Shown: positions 43,597 to 52,291 of the stretch, one piece after another
Layout: each line of letters begins with the position of its first letter
How positions within the stretch are numbered: position 1 is the stretch's first letter
From: Kitasatospora sp. NBC_01250
Lineage (GTDB): Bacteria; Actinomycetota; Actinomycetes; Streptomycetales; Streptomycetaceae
Assembly: GCF_036226465.1 (NCBI RefSeq)
Contig: NZ_CP108476.1
Span: 6,200,001-6,264,000 of the forward strand
Direction of reading: 5' to 3'
DNA length: 64,000 nt
The notes under the pieces: model-generated
Seen by the model: the letters and a program-made list of their open reading frames with translations, nothing else
Databases searched by the model: none
What the model was told of the DNA's origin: nothing
Made by a program: the position numbers and the translations under genes

Positions 43597-43652
43597 CGGC
43601 GGCTGACGGCGGCTCAGGGCGCGATGGGGCGGCGCCGCCCGGGTGCGGCTGC

Positions 43653-44387
43653 TCAGGACTCGCGCTGGTAGCGCCCCGGGGTGGTGCCGAAGGCCAGCCG
43701 GAACGCCTCGATGAAGGCGCTCGGCGAGCGGTAGCCGGCCGCCGCCGCCACGGCCGTCACCGAGCGCCCCTCGGCGAGCAGGGCCAGCGCGTGCTGCAGC
43801 CGCAGTTGGGCCCGCCACTGCGGGAAGCTCAGGCCGGTCTCGCGCCGGAACAGCCGGCTGAGGGTCCGCTCGCCGGCCCCGACCGCCGCGCCGAGCTGGG
43901 CCAGGGTGCGCGGATCCGCGGGGTCGGCGGCCAGCAGCCCGGCCAGGTCGCGCAGCCGCGGGTCGCGCGGGGTGCGCAGGCCCAGCGGCAGCTCCGGGGC
44001 GGCCCGCAACTGCTCCAGTACGGCCTGCTCCAGGGTCGCCCGCCCCAGCGCCTGCGGCCCGGTCAGGGCGGCGATCAGCTCGCGCAGCAGGGGTGTGAGG
44101 GCCAGCACGGTGGGCCGGTCCAGGCTGAGCGGATTGAGTGCGGCCGCGAAGGCCAGGCAGCGCAACTCGGCCGGGCCGTGCGCCTGGTGGGCGTGCGCGA
44201 CGCCGGCCGGCACCCAGACCGCGCGGTGCGGCGGGACCACCCAGCTGCCCGCGGGGGTGAAGACCCGCAGCACTCCGAGGCCCGGCGAGATCAGCTGGTT
44301 GTCGGAGTGCAGGTGCCAGTCGACCCGCTCCCCGTGGGTGAGCGGCCGCCGGACGGGTCCGGCCGGGTCATGGCGGGTTGGCGACAT
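43653..44387 (-). CDS. AraC-family regulator with cupin sensor (244 aa)
   Basis: The N-terminal cupin-like part (HLHSDNQLISPGLGVLRVF, WVVPPHRAVWVPAGVAHAH) binds a ligand. The C-terminal AraC helix-turn-helix pair covers about 145-240 (LAQLGAAVGAGERTLSRLF, GYRSPSAFIEAFRLAFGTTP). It is divergent from the MFS exporter at 44442 with a 54-base gap, a common pair in which the regulator controls export. It probably acts on that exporter; the inducer is not known. Confidence 0.9.
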   Translation of the reverse strand: MSPTRHDPAGPVRRPLTHGERVDWHLHSDNQLISPGLGVLRVFTPAGSWVVPPHRAVWVPAGVAHAHQAHGPAELRCLAFAAALNPLSLDRPTVLALTPLLRELIAALTGPQALGRATLEQAVLEQLRAAPELPLGLRTPRDPRLRDLAGLLAADPADPRTLAQLGAAVGAGERTLSRLFRRETGLSFPQWRAQLRLQHALALLAEGRSVTAVAAAAGYRSPSAFIEAFRLAFGTTPGRYQRES

Positions 44388-44441
44388 ATGTTGGCAGAGT
44401 AGCGGAAGCCGGCAGCCACCTCGCCGGGCCAGGCTGGCGGT

Positions 44442-45674
44442 ATGAATCCACCAGCCACCAGTACGGCGGCACCCGGGGGGACCGGCTGGCGCCGGATGCG
44501 CCTGTGGGGCCTGGCCCATGCCGTCGACGATCTCTACCAGGGCCTGGTCCCGGCCGTGGTGCCCTACTTCGTGCTCGACCGCGGCTACGGCTACCTGGCC
44601 GCCGGCGGGCTCACCCTGGCCGCCACCCTGGGCAGTTCGGTGCCGCAGCCGTTCATCGGCCTGGCCGTGGACCGGTTCGCGCTGCCCCGGCTCGCGCCGG
44701 CCGGGGTCGCGGTCGCCGGGCTCGGCCTCGGCCTGTCCGGGTTGGTGCGCCCCTATCCACTGGTCTGGCTGCTGGTGCTGCTCTCGGGGCTCGGGGTGGC
44801 GATGTTCCACCCGGCGGCGGGCAAGGCGGCCCGGGTGGCGGCCGGTGACAGCGCTGCCGCGATGAGCGTCTTCGCGGCCGGCGGCAGCGTCGGCTTCTTC
44901 CTGGCCCCGGTGCTGGCCACCCCCGCGCTGGTGGCCTGGGGCGTGGGGGCCACCGCGCTCTTCCTGCCGCCCGCGCTGCTGATGGCCTGTGCGCTGCTGC
45001 GGGCCGGGCGGCGTCACCACGGCGCGGCCACCGCTGCCGCAGGGGTGCGCGCGGGCAGCGACCGCTGGGGACCGTTCGCGGTGCTGACCGCGGTGGACGT
45101 GGTCCGCTCGGTGGTCTTCTTCGGCGTCAGCACCTTCGTCGAGCTGTACTGGCTGCGCCACCTGCACGCCTCGCACCTGCTCGGCGGCGTCGCGCTGGCC
45201 TGCTTCCTGGGCGGCGGGGTGGCCGGCACGCTGGGTGGCGGGCGGCTCGCGGACCGGATCGGCCTGGTGCGCACCATCCAGTTGGGCACCGCGTTGACGG
45301 TGCCGGCGCTGCTGGCCCTGCGGCTGACGCCGGGGCAGTACCCGCCGCTGCTATTCGCGCTGCTGGCGGGTGCGGCGCTCAATCTGCCGTTCGCGGTGCA
45401 GGTCAAGCTGGGGCAGGACTACCTGCCGAGCCGCCCCGGTACCGCGGCGGGGGTGACGCTGGGCCTGGCCGTCAGCGTGGGCGGCCTGGTCGCTCCGCTG
45501 CTCGGCCTGATCGCCGAGCGGCACGGTCCGCAGGGGGTGCTCGCGGTGCTCTGGGCGGTGCCGCTGCTGGGCGTGGCGCTCGGGTGCTTCCTGGTCGAGC
45601 CGGCGCCAGCGGTCGGAGCGACGGCTCAGGCGGCCACGGCCCGGACGAGCGATCCGGCCGGCAGGTCGCGGTAG
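44442..45674 (+). CDS. MFS exporter, Fsr-like (410 aa)
   Basis: Twelve-helix major facilitator protein. The start WGLAHAVDDLYQGLVPAVVP resembles the fosmidomycin-resistance (Fsr) group, and GVAMFHPAAGKAARVAAG is the matching central motif. Other segments are RSVVFFGVSTFVELYWL and GVTLGLAVSVGGLVAPLLG. The ATG has only a weak Shine-Dalgarno (GGCGGT). Its last 49 bases overlap the end of the convergent MFS gene. The export substrate is unknown. Confidence 0.87.
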   Translation: MNPPATSTAAPGGTGWRRMRLWGLAHAVDDLYQGLVPAVVPYFVLDRGYGYLAAGGLTLAATLGSSVPQPFIGLAVDRFALPRLAPAGVAVAGLGLGLSGLVRPYPLVWLLVLLSGLGVAMFHPAAGKAARVAAGDSAAAMSVFAAGGSVGFFLAPVLATPALVAWGVGATALFLPPALLMACALLRAGRRHHGAATAAAGVRAGSDRWGPFAVLTAVDVVRSVVFFGVSTFVELYWLRHLHASHLLGGVALACFLGGGVAGTLGGGRLADRIGLVRTIQLGTALTVPALLALRLTPGQYPPLLFALLAGAALNLPFAVQVKLGQDYLPSRPGTAAGVTLGLAVSVGGLVAPLLGLIAERHGPQGVLAVLWAVPLLGVALGCFLVEPAPAVGATAQAATARTSDPAGRSR

Positions 45675-46939
45675 CGGCGCAGCGGGGAGAACCACAGGGT
45701 CAGTCCCGCCAGCGGCAGCGCGGCGCAGGTCAGCCACATCGCGGGCAGCACCCCGAGCCAGCCGGCCAGCGCCCCGCCGACCAGTGCCCCGAGCGGCATC
45801 AGGCTGTAGTTGACGAACGAGCCGCTCGCGGTGATCCGGCCGAGCAACTCGGTGGGGATGTAGCTCTGGGTGAAGGTGGCGCGCAGCACGTTGCCCGCCA
45901 CCACGCCCGCCGAGACGGCCGCGGCGCCGACCAGGTAGCAGAGCATCCCGGTGCCCGGGCCGGTGAGCGGGACGAGCAGCTCCAGGGCGGGCAGCACGAT
46001 CAGGAAGAGGAGCAGCGCCCGGGCGGTGCCGAGCGCGGCGCCGACCCGGCGGGCCACCAGCGCGCCCACGATGCCGCCGATGCTGGCGGCGCCGATCAGG
46101 GTGCCGAGCGCGCTCTCCGGCAGCTGGGCACGGCCGAGCAGGAAGACCACCTGGATCGACTGGGTGGCCGTCAGGGAGAGGTTGGCCAGTGCTCCGTAGA
46201 TCATGAAGCAGCGCAGCCAGGAGTCCCGGGCGATCACCCGCAGTCCCTCGCCGACCTCGCTGAGCAGGGTCGCCCGCTTGCGGTCGCCCGGTGGGGTGAG
46301 CGCCTCGCGCTGGCGGATCGAGCCGGTGCAGAGCAGTGAGACCACGAAGGTCACGGTGTTCGCCAGCAGGCTGTCCACCGGGCCGAAGACCTGCGCGAGG
46401 GCGCCGCCGGTGCCCAGGCCCACGATCTGGGCCGCCGAGGCGCTGCCCTGCAGCTTGGCGTTGCCCTCGGCGCGGTCCGCCGCGGCCACCAGGCTCGGCA
46501 GGTAGGCGGTGTAGGCGGTCTGGAAGAAGACGGCGCTGGTGCCGGCACAGAGCGCGACGAGCAGCAGCTGGGGATAGCTCAGCAGGCCGAGGACGGCGGC
46601 CACCGGAACGGTCAGGTAGAGCAGCAGCGAGGCGGCGGCCGAGGCCAGCATGACGGTCCGCCGGCGCAGCCGGTCCACCCAGGCACCCACCGGCAGGCCG
46701 ATCAGCAGCCAGGGCAGCCAGGTGGCGGCGGTCAGCGCGGCCACCTCGAAGGCGGTGGCGTGCAGTGCGGTGACGGCGATCAGCGGTAACGCGAGGCCGG
46801 TGACCGAGGAGCCGTACTTGCCGGCCACCTCGCCGGTGAAGAGCAGCCTGAAGTCGCGGTGGCGGCGCAGCAGGCTGCGCTGGGGCACCGCGGCCCAGGA
46901 GGTGTCGGCGACATCAGCGGTGGCGGTGGAGGTCTTCAC
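45626..46939 (-). CDS. MFS exporter of the MFS_3/enterobactin-exporter-like group (437 aa)
   Basis: Twelve-helix transporter with the group's start LRRHRDFRLLFTGEVAGKYG and TWLPWLLIGLPVGAWVDRLR. Later segments are ASAAQIVGLGTGGALAQVFG and LLGRITASGSFVNYSLMPLG. GTG 46939 has GAGGAG six bases upstream and overlaps the stop of the ArsR-type gene (GTGA), so the two are translated together. Expression should follow the palindromic operators at 47603-47648. The substrate is unknown, perhaps a macrolide-like or siderophore compound. Confidence 0.88.
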   Translation of the reverse strand: MKTSTATADVADTSWAAVPQRSLLRRHRDFRLLFTGEVAGKYGSSVTGLALPLIAVTALHATAFEVAALTAATWLPWLLIGLPVGAWVDRLRRRTVMLASAAASLLLYLTVPVAAVLGLLSYPQLLLVALCAGTSAVFFQTAYTAYLPSLVAAADRAEGNAKLQGSASAAQIVGLGTGGALAQVFGPVDSLLANTVTFVVSLLCTGSIRQREALTPPGDRKRATLLSEVGEGLRVIARDSWLRCFMIYGALANLSLTATQSIQVVFLLGRAQLPESALGTLIGAASIGGIVGALVARRVGAALGTARALLLFLIVLPALELLVPLTGPGTGMLCYLVGAAAVSAGVVAGNVLRATFTQSYIPTELLGRITASGSFVNYSLMPLGALVGGALAGWLGVLPAMWLTCAALPLAGLTLWFSPLRRYRDLPAGSLVRAVAA

Positions 46940-47586
46940 TCGGACTCCTCGGTCGGCGCGGCCGGTTCGGTCGGCGCGGTCGGTTCGGGCAGCATGGGCA
47001 GGTTCTGGAACTGGATCAGGACGGGCTGGGCGTCCGGCGGCACCGGTGCGTCCGGACCGGGGACATGGCGCTTGACCACCGCGGTCAGCTCGGCGTTCAG
47101 CGCCCGCAGCTGATCGGGCGTCATCCGTACGTCGCCCCAGTCCGACATCTGACCGGCGCCGACCCAGTCGCCGGTGAGCGGCACGGACAGCGCCCGGGCG
47201 GCCCGCTGGAAGGTCCGCTCCAGGTAGTGCCGCTGGTAGGCCTCCAGGGCCTGGCGGGTCTGCGGATCGCCCTGCATGTCGCGGGTCCTGAGTACCAGCG
47301 TGCGGTCCTTGCGCCGCCACCAGCGCTCGCGCTTGGTGCCGCGCCCCTCCTCCTCCTCGATGTAGCCGTGCTCGGCCAGGTGGCGCAGGTGCCAGCTGAC
47401 GGTGCCGGTGTTCTCACCGAGCTGGGCGGCGAGCCTGGCCGAGGTGGCGGGGCCCTGGTCGCTGAGCAGGTCCAGGATCCGCATCCGCAGCGGGTGGGCG
47501 AGGGCGCGCAGGCTGCGCGGGTCGACGGTCCGGGAGCCGGGCGTCGGGGTGGGCTCGGTGGGCCCGGCGGGGGTTTCGTTGGTCAC
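46936..47586 (-). CDS. ArsR-type winged-helix regulator (216 aa)
   Basis: N-terminal winged helix: SLRALAHPLRMRILDLLSDQ, TSARLAAQLGENTGTVSWHL and HLAEHGYIEEEEGRGTKRER. A longer C-terminal part follows (YQRHYLERTFQRAARA, MTPDQLRALNAELTAVVKRH) that may dimerise or bind ligand; no metal cysteines are present. GTG 47586 is chosen for AGGG eight bases upstream. It lies directly upstream of, and overlaps, the MFS gene. The two palindromes before it are probably its own binding sites, so it would repress itself and the exporter. Confidence 0.88.
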   Translation of the reverse strand: MTNETPAGPTEPTPTPGSRTVDPRSLRALAHPLRMRILDLLSDQGPATSARLAAQLGENTGTVSWHLRHLAEHGYIEEEEGRGTKRERWWRRKDRTLVLRTRDMQGDPQTRQALEAYQRHYLERTFQRAARALSVPLTGDWVGAGQMSDWGDVRMTPDQLRALNAELTAVVKRHVPGPDAPVPPDAQPVLIQFQNLPMLPEPTAPTEPAAPTEESE

Positions 47587-47602
47587 GGTGAAGACCCTAG
47601 CT

Positions 47603-47648
47603 TGCAGAGTGTTCTCTGCATAGGAGATTCTGCAGAGAGTTCTCTGCA
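47603..47648. promoter_or_regulatory. Two 18-bp palindromic operators
   Basis: TGCAGAGAGTTCTCTGCA (47631-47648) is a perfect palindrome. TGCAGAGTGTTCTCTGCA (47603-47620) differs by one base. Centres are 28 bp apart, close to three helical turns less a few bases. They lie 17-62 bases before the ArsR-type start, over its promoter. Confidence 0.8.
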
Positions 47649-47705
47649 ACATTTCGAGCGCGCTGCTCCGGAACCGTCACAGCGGCGGCGTACGGTAGCT
47701 GTCCT

Positions 47706-49046
47706 ATGGACGCCACGTACGCTGCCGCGCACCAGGACCCGCACGACGACCGACCGAACGGCCCATCCGGCGGCCGACCCGACGAGCACGCCGAGGCCCG
47801 TTGGGTGCCCGAGCCGGACAAGCGCCCGGGCCGCACCGCCTACCAGCGCGACCGGGCCCGGGTGCTGCACTCCGCCGCGCTGCGCCGACTGGCCGGCACC
47901 ACCCAGGTGGTGGTCCCGATGCGCAGCGACTTCCCGCGTACCCGGCTCACCCACTCGCTGGAATGCGCCCAGGTGGGGCGGGAGTTGGGCGCTGCGCTGG
48001 GCTGCGACCCGGACCTGGTGGAGACCGCCTGCCTGGCGCACGACATCGGCCACCCGCCGTTCGGCCACACCGGCGAGGAAGCCCTGGACCAGGCCGCCGA
48101 GCGGTGCGGGGGCTTCGAGGGCAACGCCCAGTCGCTGCGCATCCTGACCCGCCTGGAGCCCAAGCGCTTCGCGCCGCTCGACGAGGCCCCGGCCCGGCTG
48201 GCCCCCCGCCCCGGGCGCAGCGTCGGCCTCAACCTGACCCGGGCCGCGCTGGACGCCGCCACCAAGTACCCCTGGCCGCGCGGCGCCCACCCGCTCGATC
48301 CGGACTCCGCCAAGTTCGGCGTCTACGCCGACGACCTGCCGGTCTTCCGCTGGCTGCGCTCGGGGGCCCCGCAGGGCCGCCGGTGCTTCGAGGCCACCGT
48401 GATGGACTGGTCGGACGACGTCGCCTACTCCACCCACGACGTGGAGGACGGCCTGTACGCCGGGCACATCGACCCGGCCGCGCTGCGCAGCGCGGACGAG
48501 CGGGCCGAGCTGTTCAAGGTGGCCGAGCGGTACGCGCCCGGCGCCGAGCCCGAGGAGTTCGGCGCCGCGCTGGACCGCCTGCAGGCCGAGGAGTGGTGGC
48601 CCGCCTCCTACGACGGCACGCCGCGCGGGCGGGCCGGGCTCAAGGACATGACCAGCCAGCTGATCGGCCGGTTCTGCCTGGCCGCCGAGCAGGCCACCCG
48701 GGCGCGCTACGGCCCGGGGAGGCTGACCAGGTACGCGGCCGAGCTGGTGGTCCCCACCGGCGTGCGGCTGGAGTGCGCGGTGCTCAAGGCGGTCGCCGTG
48801 CGCTACGTGATGCAGCGCGACGAGCAGGCCCAGCTGCGGGCCCGGCAGCGGATCGTGATCGCCGAACTGGCCGAGCTGCTGGCCGCCGGCGACCCGGCCG
48901 AGCTGGACCCGGTCTTCGCCGCCCAGTACGCCGAGGCCGAGGACGACCAGGGGGCGCTACGCGCCGTGATCGACCAGATCGCCACCCTCACCGATGCCTC
49001 GGCACTGGCCTGGCACGGCCGCCTGGTTTCCGCCGCCCGACCGTGA
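47706..49046 (+). CDS. dgt: Deoxyguanosinetriphosphate triphosphohydrolase-like HD enzyme (446 aa)
   Basis: HD-domain enzyme splitting dNTPs into nucleoside and triphosphate, thus balancing dNTP pools. It has RDRARVLHSAALRRLAGTTQ, TRLTHSLECAQVGRELG (first metal His), CLAHDIGHPPFGHTGEEAL (HD pair) and MDWSDDVAYSTHDVEDGL. The ATG at 47706 follows TACGGT by nine bases and has no Shine-Dalgarno, so a very short leader is likely. dnaG follows after 22 bases, the usual actinobacterial order. Confidence 0.93.
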   Translation: MDATYAAAHQDPHDDRPNGPSGGRPDEHAEARWVPEPDKRPGRTAYQRDRARVLHSAALRRLAGTTQVVVPMRSDFPRTRLTHSLECAQVGRELGAALGCDPDLVETACLAHDIGHPPFGHTGEEALDQAAERCGGFEGNAQSLRILTRLEPKRFAPLDEAPARLAPRPGRSVGLNLTRAALDAATKYPWPRGAHPLDPDSAKFGVYADDLPVFRWLRSGAPQGRRCFEATVMDWSDDVAYSTHDVEDGLYAGHIDPAALRSADERAELFKVAERYAPGAEPEEFGAALDRLQAEEWWPASYDGTPRGRAGLKDMTSQLIGRFCLAAEQATRARYGPGRLTRYAAELVVPTGVRLECAVLKAVAVRYVMQRDEQAQLRARQRIVIAELAELLAAGDPAELDPVFAAQYAEAEDDQGALRAVIDQIATLTDASALAWHGRLVSAARP

Positions 49047-49056
49047 ACCGACCCCG

Positions 49057-49062
49057 TACACT
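49057..49062 (+). promoter_or_regulatory. -10 box TACACT before dnaG
   Basis: TACACT is followed by six bases and the GTG of dnaG at 49069, in the 22-base gap after dgt. A leaderless dnaG transcript separate from dgt is suggested. Confidence 0.4.
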
Positions 49063-49068
49063 TCCAAG

Positions 49069-50967
49069 GTGGCGGGACGGATCAGGGATGAAGACGTGCA
49101 GGCGGTGCGCGACGCGCTGCCCATCGACGTGGTCGTCGGCGACTACGTGCAGCTCACCAACGGTGGCGGGGGTCAGCTGAAGGGCGTCTGCCCGTTCCAC
49201 GACGAGAAGTCCGCCTCCTTCTACGTCAGTCCGAGCAAGGGTGTCTTCCACTGCTTCGGCTGCCAGGAGAGCGGCGACACGATCTCCTTCCTGATGAAGA
49301 TCGAGCACTTCTCCTTCGCCGAGGCCGTCGAGCGGATGGCCGCGCAGGCCAACATCACGCTGCGTTATGAGGAGGGCGGCTACTCCTCGCGCGGGCAGCA
49401 GGGCGAGCGGACCCGGCTGGTGGAGGCCCACAAGGTGGCCGCCGCCTGGTACCGCGAGCAGCTGGAGACGCCCGAGGGCCAGATCGGCCGCACCTTCCTG
49501 GCCGAGCGCGGCTTCGACGCCGAGGCGGCGGCCCGGTTCGGCGTCGGGTACGCCCCGGCCGGCTGGGAGCACCTGGTCCGCTACCTGCGCGGCAAGGGCT
49601 TCACCGACCGGGAGATCCTGCAGGGCGGCCTGGCCTCGCAGGGCCAGCGCGGCGGGCTGATCGACCGCTTCCGCGGTCGCCTGGTCTGGCCGATCCGGGA
49701 CGTGGCGGGCGAGGTGGTCGGCTTCGGCGCGCGCCGGCTGCGCGAGGACGACAACGGGCCCAAGTACCTCAACACCCCCGAGACGCCGATCTACAAGAAG
49801 TCGCACGTGCTGTACGGCATCGACCTCGCCAAGAAGGAGATCGCCAAGTCGGGGCGCGCGGTGGTGGTCGAGGGCTACACCGATGTGATGGCCTGTCACC
49901 TGGCCGGTGTCACCACGGCGGTGGCCACCTGTGGCACCGCCTTCGCCGAGGACCACATCAAGATCATCCGTCGGCTGCTGATGGACACCAGCCAGTACCG
50001 CGGCGAGACGGTCTTCACCTTCGACGGCGACGCGGCCGGCCAGAAGGCCGCGCTGCGCGCCTTCGAGGACGACCAGAAGTTCGCCGCCCGCACCTCGATC
50101 GCGATCACCCCCGGCGGCATGGACCCGTGCGAACTGCGCCTGGCCCAGGGCGAGGAGGCGGTCCGCGAGCTGATCGCCAACCCGGTGCCGCTCTTCGAGT
50201 TCGCGCTGCGCTCCACCGTCGCCCGGCACCGGGTGGACGCGGCCGAGGGTCGCGCGGCCGCGCTGGAGGAGGCGGCCCCGATCGTCGCCAAGATCAAGGA
50301 CCCGTCGATCCGGCACGAGTACGCGGTCCAACTCGCCGGCCTGCTCGGCATCCTGGACGAGCAGTTCGTGGTCCGCCGGGTGGGTCAGATCGCCCGCTGG
50401 CAGCGCGAGTCGCCGCAGCAGGGCCGCGGTCAGCAGCAGCGCCGGATCGAGCCGCAGGCCGCGCCGCCGCGGCCGGTGCTGCGCCTGGACCCGCGCGACC
50501 CGGCGCAGTTCGTCGAGCGCGAGCTGCTCAAGCTCGCGATGCAGCACCCGGAGCTGGTGAGCCCGGCCTTCGACCAGTACGGCGAGGAGGAGTTCACGGC
50601 GCCGCCGTACGCGGCCGTGCGCCGGTCGATCGGCAAGGCCGGCGGCACCACCTACGGTGCCGCGCTGCCGCACTTCCTCACCCAGGTCCAGGAGAACGCC
50701 GAGAACGACCAGATCCGCTCGCTGATCAACGAGTTGACGGTCGAGCCGGTGCGGACCCGGCGCAAGCCGGACGAGATCTACGCGGGCGAGTTCCTGGTCA
50801 AGCTGCGCCGGGCCTCGGTCAGCCGCCGGGTCCAGGAGGTCCGCGCCCAGCTCCAGCGGCTGGGCAGCCGCGCCACGGCCGAGGAACTCGCTCCGGTTCA
50901 GCAGGAGTTGTGGGCGCTGCAGCAGTACGACGACAACCTCAAGACGCGCGGATCCGCCGGGCTGTGA
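49069..50967 (+). CDS. dnaG: DNA primase (632 aa)
   Basis: Makes RNA primers at the replication fork. The CHC2 zinc finger has Cys41, His44, Cys62 and Cys65 (GVCPFHDEKSASFYV, GVFHCFGCQESGDTI). The core begins FRGRLVWPIRDVAGEVVGFG, with Toprim motifs VVVEGYTDVMA and TFDGDAAGQKAAL. The C-terminal helicase-binding domain starts near residue 490 after a Gln/Arg/Pro-rich linker. GTG 49069 is the family start (MAGRIRDEDV). It is followed by hrdA. Confidence 0.96.
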   Translation: MAGRIRDEDVQAVRDALPIDVVVGDYVQLTNGGGGQLKGVCPFHDEKSASFYVSPSKGVFHCFGCQESGDTISFLMKIEHFSFAEAVERMAAQANITLRYEEGGYSSRGQQGERTRLVEAHKVAAAWYREQLETPEGQIGRTFLAERGFDAEAAARFGVGYAPAGWEHLVRYLRGKGFTDREILQGGLASQGQRGGLIDRFRGRLVWPIRDVAGEVVGFGARRLREDDNGPKYLNTPETPIYKKSHVLYGIDLAKKEIAKSGRAVVVEGYTDVMACHLAGVTTAVATCGTAFAEDHIKIIRRLLMDTSQYRGETVFTFDGDAAGQKAALRAFEDDQKFAARTSIAITPGGMDPCELRLAQGEEAVRELIANPVPLFEFALRSTVARHRVDAAEGRAAALEEAAPIVAKIKDPSIRHEYAVQLAGLLGILDEQFVVRRVGQIARWQRESPQQGRGQQQRRIEPQAAPPRPVLRLDPRDPAQFVERELLKLAMQHPELVSPAFDQYGEEEFTAPPYAAVRRSIGKAGGTTYGAALPHFLTQVQENAENDQIRSLINELTVEPVRTRRKPDEIYAGEFLVKLRRASVSRRVQEVRAQLQRLGSRATAEELAPVQQELWALQQYDDNLKTRGSAGL

Positions 50968-51107
50968 GCCGCACGGCTGCCCGGCCGGGCGGTTGGTGAC
51001 GGATTTTCAGCAGCGCCCCTCTCGGCGTCGGCCTGTGGCGTACCCCACACTGAAGGGGTCTTAGTCCGTCGACGTCCGGGCGTCCTCGCCCGCGGAGGGT
51101 GGGCCCC

Positions 51108-52277
<1,170 letters not shown>

Positions 52278-52291
52278 CCGTCCGTCACCTG

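Noticed and set aside
43597..43640. GGCTGACGGC-type repeats and GGGCGGCGCCGCCC palindrome between SGNH and AraC genes
   Set aside because: Short simple GC repeats; could help termination but no clear hairpin stands out.
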